DNA from: a virus
Reading direction: 5' to 3' (one strand)
IMG/VR virus record: IMGVR_UViG_3300048597_000283
Location: 1-41,431 of that record
DNA: 41,431 nt
Each line of letters begins with the position of its first letter. Position 1 is the stretch's first letter. This document shows, one piece after another, positions 20,657-29,111 of the stretch. Under the pieces are notes generated by a model. The model saw only the letters and a program-made list of their open reading frames with translations. It made no database searches and was not told the DNA's origin. Both the position numbers and the translations under genes were made by a program.

Positions 20657-20680
20657 CCGGCGCGGCACCGCCCGCGCCGG
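20657..20680 (+). other. GC hairpin between cement and tail tube A genes
   Basis: CCGGCGCGG (20657-20665) pairs perfectly with CCGCGCCGG (20672-20680) around CACCGC, 13 bp past the cement stop. No T-tract follows. With the hairpin at 20136 it brackets the cement gene, which suggests stepped transcript levels for head versus tail proteins. Confidence 0.5.
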
Positions 20681-20708
20681 CGCCACCCCCTGACGCTTCC
20701 GGAGCATC

Positions 20709-21308
20709 ATGGCCGACCCGCTCGCCACAGACGGCATCGTCGCCACCGCCTTCGACCTGGTCGAGCTGCGCGCGCCGTCGAGCCTTTCGGACGACAGCGA
20801 CGAGGCGGAGCTCGCCAACCGGCACTACCGCAAGGCGCTCGACAGCGTGCTCGAGAAGTCGGACTGGTCCTTCGCCCGCGCGATCGTGCCGCTCAACCAA
20901 GTCGACGTGACCGCCTCCGGACTTCAGGCCGATCCCGATCTTCCCTTCGTGTTCGCGCTGCCCGACCAGACGATCAAGGTCTGGCGGATCATGGCGGACC
21001 ACTCTGTCTGGCGGCGTGACGGCCTATTCATCCGCGCCGACCAGGATGCGCCCATCACAGCCCGCGTCACTCTGCGCATCACCGACGAGACGAAGCTCCC
21101 CGCGACCTTCCAGCTCGCCGTCGCCTACGCGCTCGCTCGGCTCATCTCGCCGAAGCTGTCGACGAGCCTGGGCAAGCGGCAGCAGCTGCGGGCCGAGGCG
21201 GCCGAGGCGCTCCAGGACGCGCTCGAGGCCGACGCCCGGCAGGGGACCGAGGAGCGTTACGACGGGCTGCCCGATCAGCCCGACTGGGTCGACGAGGCGC
21301 TGATATGA
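20709..21308 (+). CDS. Tail tubular protein A / head-tail adaptor (T7 gp11-like)
   Basis: This 199-residue mostly helical protein has the signature of T7-like tail tubular A proteins: HYRKALDSVLEKSDWSFARA (about 38-57), LPFVFALPDQTIKVWRI (about 78-94), and a long C-terminal helix before a disordered acidic end. It should bind the portal and dock the nozzle. Its stop overlaps the next start (ATGA). Confidence 0.85.
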   Translation: MADPLATDGIVATAFDLVELRAPSSLSDDSDEAELANRHYRKALDSVLEKSDWSFARAIVPLNQVDVTASGLQADPDLPFVFALPDQTIKVWRIMADHSVWRRDGLFIRADQDAPITARVTLRITDETKLPATFQLAVAYALARLISPKLSTSLGKRQQLRAEAAEALQDALEADARQGTEERYDGLPDQPDWVDEALI

Positions 21309-23524
21309 CCCGCGTCTCGACGCCGCAGTATGCCTTCTCATCGGGCGAGATCTCGCCGCTCCTCTGGGGCCGGCCCGACTACCAGCGACACCAGACCGGG
21401 CTGCGCACCTGCCGCGGGTTCATCCCACTGAAGGAGGGCGGGTTCACTCGCGCGCCCGGCTCGCTCCGCCGCGGCAACACGCTGGGTGATGCCCCCGCGC
21501 GGCTCATCGGCTTCATCTTCGCCACGAACGACGCCGTCGTGCTCGAGTTCACCGCCTTCCGCATGCGCGTCTGGCGCTACGGCCAGCTCGTCCTCTCCGG
21601 GCCCACGCCCTACGAGCTGGTCACGCCCTACGACGCCGCCGCGGTTGCGCGGCTCACCTTCGAGCAGTCGGCGGACGTCATCTACCTCGCCGACGGTGTC
21701 CTGCCCCAGCGCCGCCTCGCGCGGCTCGCCCTCAACAACTGGACGATCACCGAGTGGCAGCCGTCCGACGGGCCGTTCCGGCCGACGAACGCAAACACCG
21801 GGATCACGGTGCAGGCCTCAGCGCAGGTCGGCACCGTCACCCTCACGGCCTCGAGCGCGATCTTCTCGGCCTCGATGATTGGCAGCCTCTTCCAGCTCCA
21901 GCCCGACGGATACCCGACGATCCCGCTCTGGACCGGCAATACGACCGTCGCCGTGAACGACCTCATGCGCGCCGGCGGGCGGATCTACCGCGTCGACGGC
22001 GGAACCAACACGGGCGTCGTGGCGCCGTCGCATGTCGAGGGGATCGAGCTCACCGACCGGAACACGAACATCCGCTGGGAGCATATCTCGGACGGCGTCG
22101 GCATCGTCCGCATTACGGCCGTGGCCAGCGGCACCAGCGCGACCGCGACGGTCCTGCGCCGCATCCCGCCCAACTGCGTGACCGCCCCAACGTATCGCTG
22201 GGCGGAGGGCGCGTGGTCGACCAAGAACGGGTTCCCCGCGGCCGTCACCTCGGCCGACCAGCGGCTGATCTTCGGCGGTACGCCGACCGATCCGCGCACA
22301 ATCTGGCATTCGGCGGCCGGAGCGTTCGGTGAGTTCCTGCCGGGCGTCGACGCCGACAGCGCCTTCGCCTTCGGGATCGCGGGCTCGGTCAGCCTCAACG
22401 CGATCCTCTGGCTTCAGGAGACCGACCGCGGGCTCGCCGTCGGCGCGCTCGGCCAGATCCTGTCGGCGCGCTCGACGGACGCCAGCGTCGGCCTCTCCCC
22501 GCTCACGACGCGCTACCGCCCCGACGCCAACATCGGCGTGAGCGGCGCGCGGCCGATCGCGCCCGACGGCAACCCGATCTTCATCAGCCGCGACCGGACG
22601 CGCGTGTTCGAGGTCCGCTACCAGTTCGAGAGCGACGCCAACCAGCCGGTCGAGCTCAGCGCGCCGTCGGCGCACCTCGGTGCCATCGGCTTCGACGAGA
22701 TCGTCTGGCAGCAGGCGCAGCAGCGGGCGGCCTGGCTCCGCCGCAGCGACGGCACGCTGGCGATGATGCTCTACGACCCGCAGGAGGACGTCCTCGGCTG
22801 GGCGCTCGTGCCGGTGGCCGGTGGCTTCGTCGAAAGCCTCTGCACCACGCCCGACGCCGGAACCGGGCAGGACGTCGTCACGATGGTGGTGCGGCGTACC
22901 GTGAACGGCCAAACCGTGCGCTTCGTCGAGGAGCTCGTGTTCCCCTACGGCGTCGTCGCCGGGGCGCAGCCGATCGCGGAGGCGGTGCACTACTACGCCG
23001 CCACGGTCTTCACGTCGGGCACGCCGCAGAACACCTTCGTGCTGCCCTGGCTCGCGGGCGAGCAGGTGCGCGCCTGGACCGACAAAGGCGACTATGGCCC
23101 CCTCACCGTCGCGCCCGACGGCACGGTCACTCTTCCGGACACGGTGACCCGCGCCACGATCGGTCTCTTTGATGCGACGCACGAAGCGGAGACGCTCGAC
23201 ATCCGGGGCGCGGCGCCCGACGGATCCACGCTCGGCCGGCGCAAGAGGCTTCTGCCCGGGGGCGGGATCCGTCTGCACCGCACCGCGCAGCTCGAGATCG
23301 CGGCCCGGACGCGCAGCCTCGCGCGTCCCGCGCAGACCGGCAAGTTCAAGACACTCATCGACCGGCCGGTGGCGTCGGACCTTTCGGACGCCTTCTCGGG
23401 CGTGACCGAGATCCAGACCTTCTCCGGCGAACGCGAGGAGCAGTCGTACGTCATGCGCCCCGTCGGCGGCGCACCCGCCACCGTGCTCGAGCTCGTGCCG
23501 ATGATCCAGCAGGAGGGCGGCTAG
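21305..23524 (+). CDS. Tail nozzle / tail tubular protein B-like
   Basis: This 739-residue protein is beta-rich. It starts MTRVSTPQYAFSSGEISP, a typical start of tail tubular B or nozzle/stabilisation proteins, followed by LRTCRGFIPLKEGGFTRAPG and repeated beta-propeller-like segments (GFPAAVTSADQRLIFGGTP, about 312-330). It would form the stubby tail tube below the adaptor. It is one of the largest beta proteins of the virion module and is immediately followed by internal core genes. Confidence 0.88.
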   Translation: MTRVSTPQYAFSSGEISPLLWGRPDYQRHQTGLRTCRGFIPLKEGGFTRAPGSLRRGNTLGDAPARLIGFIFATNDAVVLEFTAFRMRVWRYGQLVLSGPTPYELVTPYDAAAVARLTFEQSADVIYLADGVLPQRRLARLALNNWTITEWQPSDGPFRPTNANTGITVQASAQVGTVTLTASSAIFSASMIGSLFQLQPDGYPTIPLWTGNTTVAVNDLMRAGGRIYRVDGGTNTGVVAPSHVEGIELTDRNTNIRWEHISDGVGIVRITAVASGTSATATVLRRIPPNCVTAPTYRWAEGAWSTKNGFPAAVTSADQRLIFGGTPTDPRTIWHSAAGAFGEFLPGVDADSAFAFGIAGSVSLNAILWLQETDRGLAVGALGQILSARSTDASVGLSPLTTRYRPDANIGVSGARPIAPDGNPIFISRDRTRVFEVRYQFESDANQPVELSAPSAHLGAIGFDEIVWQQAQQRAAWLRRSDGTLAMMLYDPQEDVLGWALVPVAGGFVESLCTTPDAGTGQDVVTMVVRRTVNGQTVRFVEELVFPYGVVAGAQPIAEAVHYYAATVFTSGTPQNTFVLPWLAGEQVRAWTDKGDYGPLTVAPDGTVTLPDTVTRATIGLFDATHEAETLDIRGAAPDGSTLGRRKRLLPGGGIRLHRTAQLEIAARTRSLARPAQTGKFKTLIDRPVASDLSDAFSGVTEIQTFSGEREEQSYVMRPVGGAPATVLELVPMIQQEGG

Positions 23525-24088
23525 ATGTGCATTCCCGCACTTGGCGCCCTTGCCCCTGCGCTGGTCGGAGGTGGCGCCGCGACGGCTGCCGGCGCAACCG
23601 CTGCCGCGACGACGGCCGCCGCGGGCATAGGCCAGACCCTTGCCACGGCGGGCACGCTCGCGTCGATCGGCGGGTCGATCTATCAAGGGATCGCCGGCGC
23701 CCGCGCGGCGCGGCAGCAGGCCGATCTCCTCGAGCAGCAGCGGCAGGACGAGCTGAAGCTCAGCGCCATCGAGGATGACCGCATCCGCGAGAAGTTCCGC
23801 ACGGAGCTCGGCCGCCAGCGGGCGGAGCTCGTGGCGCGCGGCATCTCGCTCGACAGCCCGACGGCCGTCCTCCTGGGCGAGAGCGCGGCGCGCGAGGCCT
23901 CCTTCGAGAGCCAGTCGCGCCGCTCGACCGGACAGGCCCGGGCGACTGAGCTCAGCGCCACGGAACGGCAGGTCCGCGCGCGCGGGCGGCTCAGCCTGCT
24001 TCAGGGCGGGCTGTCCGCCGTCAGCACCTTCCTTGAGCGCGCGCCCGAGACCTGGCCCGGCCTCCTCAATGGAGGGTCCGCGGCATGA
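23525..24088 (+). CDS. Internal virion protein B-like (gp14-like)
   Basis: The 187-residue protein begins MCIPALGALAPAL and has a Gly/Ala-rich hydrophobic N-terminus (about residues 5-60), then a long helix (ARQQADLLEQQRQDELKL), and LVARGISLDSPTAVLLGESA. This matches the pattern of T7 gp14-like ejection proteins, which insert in the outer membrane during infection. ATG 23525 is adjacent to the previous stop. Its stop overlaps the next gene (ATGA). Confidence 0.75.
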   Translation: MCIPALGALAPALVGGGAATAAGATAAATTAAAGIGQTLATAGTLASIGGSIYQGIAGARAARQQADLLEQQRQDELKLSAIEDDRIREKFRTELGRQRAELVARGISLDSPTAVLLGESAAREASFESQSRRSTGQARATELSATERQVRARGRLSLLQGGLSAVSTFLERAPETWPGLLNGGSAA

Positions 24089-26277
24089 CGCTGACCGTCC
24101 CCCGCGCGGGTGTCACCGCAGGCCGCGCGCCAGGCATCCAGGTCGAGCCCGACGAGACGGGCGCCGTCGTCGCGCAGTTCGGCCAGCGCATCGCGCAGGC
24201 GGGCGACGCCATCCTCAACGACGCGCTCGACCGGCAGGCGACGCGGCTCCAGATCGACATGACCAAGGCGCTCGGGGAGGCGCGGCTCGAGTTCGAGCAG
24301 ATGAACGACCCCGACGCGATCGACGCGGGCTGGACACAGCGCGCGGCCGAGCTGCGCCAGCGCTTCGTGACCGGCGACGAGCGCAACCCGATCAACCCGC
24401 GTCTTCGGGAGCGCGTCGGTCTCGCCTTCGACGAGCTGGCCAACCGGCACGCGCTGGCGCTCGGCGCCCGGGCGGTAGAGGCGCGCCAGAACCAGCGGGC
24501 GGCGCAGCTGGTCGAATACACCCAGGCGGTCACGACGCAGGCGGCCTCGGCCGACCCGGAGACGCGGCAGGTTCTCCTCCGCCAGTTCCGCGACGACCTC
24601 GACCGCCGGGTCGCGGCCAACGAGCTCACGCCGCTCGAGGCGACCCAGCTCTACATCACGGAGAGCGAGCGCGTGTACAACGCGGCCGCCATCGAGATGA
24701 TCGACAGCAATCCGCAGGGCTACCTCGACGCAGATGCCGCGGGGGCCTTCAGCGAGCTGTCGCCTGAGACGGCGGCGGCCAACCGCGTCCGCGCCCAGGG
24801 CAAGCTCGAGGCCATGGACGAGGCGAACCGGCGCGAGGCCGAGCGGGTAGCGCGCGAGCGGACGGCCGAGATCGGCGGCGAGCTCGACGCAATCCTGACA
24901 CTCGCCAAGGGCGGCGAGGCGCGCCCCGGCGCGGCGCAGTTTCTCGCGGATCCCGAGGTTCAGGCGCATCCGCGGTACCGCGAGGTTCAGGCGCAGGTCC
25001 TGCTCCTCGAGGCGAAGCCCGACATCATGCGGATGACGCCGGCCGAGATCGACGCGATCATCGCCGATGAGGATCAGCGCCCAAAGATCGAGGGCTGGGA
25101 GCTCGACATCGGCAATGCGCTCGAGGCGGCGCGCGAACAGATCACGCAAGGTTGGCAGCAAGACGGGATCGCCTTCGCCCGCCAGCAGGGGTTCCGCGTT
25201 CCGGAGCTCGACCTTACCGACGTGGGCAGCGACGTCTTTGCGGACGGCCTCCGCGCCCGCGTGGAGTTCGCCAACCGCGCGGTCGCGGAAGGTTACACCG
25301 ACCTGCCCCCGATCTTTTCGGATGCGGAGCTCGAGCAGCTGAAGACGGCCGCCGGCGTCGGCGCAGATCCGGCCGCGCGCGCGGCGCTGGCCGCGTCGAT
25401 CCAGAAGGCGACGCAGGGCAACGCGGACGACGTCCTCGCCGCCATCGAGGCCGACACGGTCTTCCAGTTCGCCACGGGCCTGATCGGGTCCACCGGCTCG
25501 AAATCCCTCGCGGCGTCCATGTTCCGCGGGCAGCAGAAGATCGACGGCAAGACCGTCAACATGCCATCCCCGCGCGACCAGGTGCTTCTCTTCGACGACG
25601 TGACCGGGGGCCTCTTCGACGATCAGCCGCGGATCAAGGCGGAGATCATGGCGGCCGCCGCCGCGCTTTATGCCGACACGGCCGCCGGCATCGCACCCGA
25701 GGATGTCGAGACGGGATACTTCCGCGACGGCGAGGGTCGCGAGGCCTACAGCCGCGCCGTGCAGCGCGCCCTGGGCGCCGTCCAGCTGTCGGGCGGCGAG
25801 TACGTGGGCGGCGTGCAGGATGTGCCCGGCAACGGGCGGATGATCCTGCCCCACGGCATCAGGGCGTCGGAGGTCGCGGACGCGCGCGACCGGATCGCCA
25901 ACGGGTTCATGATGCAGCCCGTCGACGTCAACGGCGTTCCGCTTCCGCCGGAGCCCGGAACGTCTGGTCCGCAGGTCGACCCCGACATCCTGTTCGGCGC
26001 GCTCCGCCGCTCGAGCGTGTCGCCCGATCCCGCACGCCGCGGGCAGACCCGGCAGGTCAACCCGGACTTCCTCGTGCCCGCCGATCGGCCGCTCGGCCCC
26101 CGCGAGCGCGAGGCGCTCTACCAGCTCTGGCAGCAGACACGCTTCGTCCGCGTCGGCGAGGACGAGTATGCGCTGATCTACACCGACCAGAACGGCGTCG
26201 AGGTGGAGCTTCCCGCTGCCGACGGCGGCCCGTTCCGCGTGTCGCTCCGTCGGCTCGTCCGGGAGGTGAAGCGATGA
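24085..26277 (+). CDS. Internal virion protein C-like (gp15-like)
   Basis: This 730-residue protein is long, helical and charged, with repeated heptad-type segments in the first half (ILNDALDRQATRLQIDMTKA and ELRQRFVTGDERNPINPRL). T7 gp15-like proteins are long helical core proteins released into the periplasm on infection. Assignment is by position between gp14-like and gp16-like genes and by architecture rather than clear motifs. The N-terminal part resembles helical tail-associated proteins of other phages. Confidence 0.7.
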   Translation: MTLTVPRAGVTAGRAPGIQVEPDETGAVVAQFGQRIAQAGDAILNDALDRQATRLQIDMTKALGEARLEFEQMNDPDAIDAGWTQRAAELRQRFVTGDERNPINPRLRERVGLAFDELANRHALALGARAVEARQNQRAAQLVEYTQAVTTQAASADPETRQVLLRQFRDDLDRRVAANELTPLEATQLYITESERVYNAAAIEMIDSNPQGYLDADAAGAFSELSPETAAANRVRAQGKLEAMDEANRREAERVARERTAEIGGELDAILTLAKGGEARPGAAQFLADPEVQAHPRYREVQAQVLLLEAKPDIMRMTPAEIDAIIADEDQRPKIEGWELDIGNALEAAREQITQGWQQDGIAFARQQGFRVPELDLTDVGSDVFADGLRARVEFANRAVAEGYTDLPPIFSDAELEQLKTAAGVGADPAARAALAASIQKATQGNADDVLAAIEADTVFQFATGLIGSTGSKSLAASMFRGQQKIDGKTVNMPSPRDQVLLFDDVTGGLFDDQPRIKAEIMAAAAALYADTAAGIAPEDVETGYFRDGEGREAYSRAVQRALGAVQLSGGEYVGGVQDVPGNGRMILPHGIRASEVADARDRIANGFMMQPVDVNGVPLPPEPGTSGPQVDPDILFGALRRSSVSPDPARRGQTRQVNPDFLVPADRPLGPREREALYQLWQQTRFVRVGEDEYALIYTDQNGVEVELPAADGGPFRVSLRRLVREVKR

Positions 26278-29111
26278 GCTTCTTCTCCAGAGAGCGTAAC
26301 CCCGCCGCGCCTCCGCCTGTCCCCGACGAGGTGCGGCAAGGCGTGCTCGAGGAGCCCGCAGCCACGACGGACGTGATCGGCGCGGGCTGGCGTGCCGCCA
26401 CGGTCGAGGACAACGTCTTCGGCTACAGCGACCGCAAGCGGCGGCAGCTGACGACGGAGCTCTACGACGCGCTGCCGGCGCCCGCGCGGGACAGGATCCT
26501 CGAGCGCCAGCGGGACAAGTCAATCGGCTGGCAGCCGCTCGAGGCGCTCGTCCTAGAGGAGGCCGGGCGCGCGGCCAAGGAAGATCCCGTTGCCTGGGGC
26601 GCCCGGCCGCTCGACGGTCTTCAGTTCGAGGACGAGCTCGTCCGGCGGGAGCAGGCCGATCTCCAGGAGGCGCTCGACATCCTGCGGCTCCCCGGCGGCG
26701 CGGTGCCCGAGTTCATCGGCCGCGGCGGCCGGGCCATCGTCGACCCGATCAACATCGCCCTTGCGCCCCTGGGACTGGGCGGCACCGCGCTCCGCGTAAT
26801 CGGCAGCCAAGCCGCCTTGGGCGGCCTCGCTGAGGCAGCAGCCATCCCCCGGGCGCAGGAGCAGGCGGAGCGGCTTGGCATCACCCCGCCCGACCCGCTG
26901 ACCCGTATTCTCTTTGGCGCGGCCGCGGGCGGCGGACTTGCGGCCGGTGTGATCGGCGTCAGCCGCGTGGCGCGCTATGTCGGCCGCGCGGGAGGCTGGC
27001 TCGACGCCGGGCGCCCGGAGGGTGTCAGCCAGCTCGACCACGTCGCCCAGCTCGGCGCCGCGGAGGCGCGGCTCCGCGACGAGATCCCGGCGCGCGAGGT
27101 GCTGTTCCCGCCGCAGGACCAAGCGAGCGCGCCGTCCGACATCGTCGACCGGATCATCGGCGCCGAGAGCAGTGGCAACGCCAACGCCAGAAACCGCGAC
27201 AGCTCCGCCGCAGGCCTCGGCCAGTTCATCGACAGCACCTGGCTCGCCATGCTGCGCAAGTACCGCCCCGACATCGTGCAGGGCCGAACGAACCGCGAGC
27301 TCCTCGACCTGAAGTTCGACCCGGCGTTGTCCCGCGAGATGACCGCCGCCTACGTCGCCGAGAACACCGCCTATCTTCAGGAGCGCGGCTTGCCCACGAC
27401 GCCCGGGGCGATCTACCTCGCGCACTTCGCGGGCCCGGAAGGCGCGGCGCGGATCCTCGCCGCCGCGCCCAACACGCCGATCGGCGCGGTCATGTCACGA
27501 CGCGAGATCGCGGCCAACCGCGGCATTCGGTACAACGGCAAGTACTTCGCGCAGTTCACCGTCGGCGACGTTCAGGCCTGGGCAACGCGGAAGATGGGCA
27601 GCACGACCCCGATCCCGCCGGGCAGCGAGGTTCCGAGCTTCAGCACGTCCCGCGGCTTCACCGGCGAGGGGCAGGTCCGCGTCAACGACAACCTCCGGAT
27701 CGACGTGCAGTACGAGGTGGTCGACGCCTCGATCCTCCGGCAGGCCTCGGGCGATCTTCAGCCGCGCGACCGCAGCCGGATCAACTCGGACGCCTGGGTG
27801 GCGGAGACGGCCGCAGGCCTCGATCCCGCGCTCCTCCGCCCTGCGCCCACGGCCGACCGTGGCACGCCCATCGTGGGCCCCGACAATGTCGTGGAAAGCG
27901 GCAACGGCCGCGTGCGCGCCATCGAGCGGGCCTATGAGCGGTTTCCCGATCGTGCCGCCGCCTACCGCCAGATGATCGAGGCCGAGACCGGCCAGCCGAT
28001 CCCGGAGGGCATCGAGCGCCCCGTGCTCGTCGCACGCCGCCGCACCGAGCTCGACGATGCGCAGCGCCAGCAGCTCGTCCGCGATGCGCAGGACAGCGGC
28101 GTCGCACGCATGACGCCGACGGAGATCTCCGAGGTCACCGGCCGGGCCATGACGTCGGACACCCTCGCGCTTCTGCGCCCGGACGTGCCGCTCGCCGCCG
28201 GCGAGAATGCGGGTTTCGTGCGCCGCGCCCTCGGCCGCCTTCCGGCCTCCGAACGCAACGCGCTCTTCGACGCCACGGGCGCGCTCAACGCCGAAGGCTC
28301 GCGCCGCCTGCGGCAGGCGCTCTTCGCGCGCGCCTGGCCGGACCGCCAGCTCATCGGCCGCTATGCCGAGCTTGAGGATGCCGGGCCGCTGAAGTCGCTC
28401 CTCACGGCGCTCGAGCGGGCCGCGCCGGAATGGGCGGCGCTCCGGTCCGACATCGAGGCCGGGCTCGTGCGGCCCGAGTTCGACATCTCGCCCTTCGTGG
28501 TCGACGCCATGCGGCTGATCGGCGAGGCGCGCGAGGCGGCCGCGCGCGGTGAAGGGCCGATCGCCAACGTGCTCGAGGAGCTCCTCGCCGAGATCGACCT
28601 CCTCGAGGGGGCGCTGCCCGACGTGACCGTCTCGCTGGTGCGGAAGTTCTACCCGGACGGCAAGCCCGCCTCGGCCGAGGACGTGGCCGCCTTCCTTTCG
28701 GACTATGCCCGGCGCGCCCGCGATGTGGGCCAGCCAACGATGCTGGGGGACGATGTCGGCCCGGTCGACCTTCTGAAGTCGATCGACGGCAAGACCTTCG
28801 ACGGGGTGACGGAGATCCCGGCGCGGACGGTGGAGCTCGAGCTCGACGCCGCTGCGCTGCCCGAGCCCTACGAGCTGGGCGCACTGTCGCCCGAGGCGGA
28901 GGCGGCGGACCTCGAGGCGATGACGTCACTGCGCGAGACGGCCGCGCTGCGCGAGGGCGCGGAGCCGCTGCGCGCCCTGCCGGACGACATCGAGATCGAA
29001 CTCGGCGACGGGTCCAAGGCCAAGGCGTCGGAGATCCTCGACGCGGCCGAGGCGGACCTCGCGCTCGCCGACGTGATCGACCTCTGCAAGGTGGGAGGTC
29101 CCGGTGCCTAA
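26274..29111 (+). CDS. Internal virion protein with lytic transglycosylase and DdrB/ParB-like domain
   Basis: This 945-residue protein starts at ATG 26274 after gggaggtgaa. An N-terminal region holds a Gly/Ala-rich hydrophobic segment (about 170-245). A soluble lytic transglycosylase domain follows (IIGAESSGNANARNRDSSAA, catalytic Glu about 297; YLAHFAGPEGAARIL). Next is a DdrB/ParB-type domain (about 460-640) with GTPIVGPDNVVESGNGRVRA (about 529). A long helical tail ends it. The transglycosylase would open peptidoglycan during DNA entry. DdrB/ParB domains are known from P1 and polyvalent proteins linked to protection of entering DNA. Confidence 0.82.
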   Translation: MSFFSRERNPAAPPPVPDEVRQGVLEEPAATTDVIGAGWRAATVEDNVFGYSDRKRRQLTTELYDALPAPARDRILERQRDKSIGWQPLEALVLEEAGRAAKEDPVAWGARPLDGLQFEDELVRREQADLQEALDILRLPGGAVPEFIGRGGRAIVDPINIALAPLGLGGTALRVIGSQAALGGLAEAAAIPRAQEQAERLGITPPDPLTRILFGAAAGGGLAAGVIGVSRVARYVGRAGGWLDAGRPEGVSQLDHVAQLGAAEARLRDEIPAREVLFPPQDQASAPSDIVDRIIGAESSGNANARNRDSSAAGLGQFIDSTWLAMLRKYRPDIVQGRTNRELLDLKFDPALSREMTAAYVAENTAYLQERGLPTTPGAIYLAHFAGPEGAARILAAAPNTPIGAVMSRREIAANRGIRYNGKYFAQFTVGDVQAWATRKMGSTTPIPPGSEVPSFSTSRGFTGEGQVRVNDNLRIDVQYEVVDASILRQASGDLQPRDRSRINSDAWVAETAAGLDPALLRPAPTADRGTPIVGPDNVVESGNGRVRAIERAYERFPDRAAAYRQMIEAETGQPIPEGIERPVLVARRRTELDDAQRQQLVRDAQDSGVARMTPTEISEVTGRAMTSDTLALLRPDVPLAAGENAGFVRRALGRLPASERNALFDATGALNAEGSRRLRQALFARAWPDRQLIGRYAELEDAGPLKSLLTALERAAPEWAALRSDIEAGLVRPEFDISPFVVDAMRLIGEAREAAARGEGPIANVLEELLAEIDLLEGALPDVTVSLVRKFYPDGKPASAEDVAAFLSDYARRARDVGQPTMLGDDVGPVDLLKSIDGKTFDGVTEIPARTVELELDAAALPEPYELGALSPEAEAADLEAMTSLRETAALREGAEPLRALPDDIEIELGDGSKAKASEILDAAEADLALADVIDLCKVGGPGA

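Noticed and set aside
25152-26273. Long N-terminal extension of the transglycosylase gene
   Set aside because: It overlaps the gp15-like gene in another frame and is Arg-rich nonsense. ATG 26274 has a good ribosome site and ATGA coupling.
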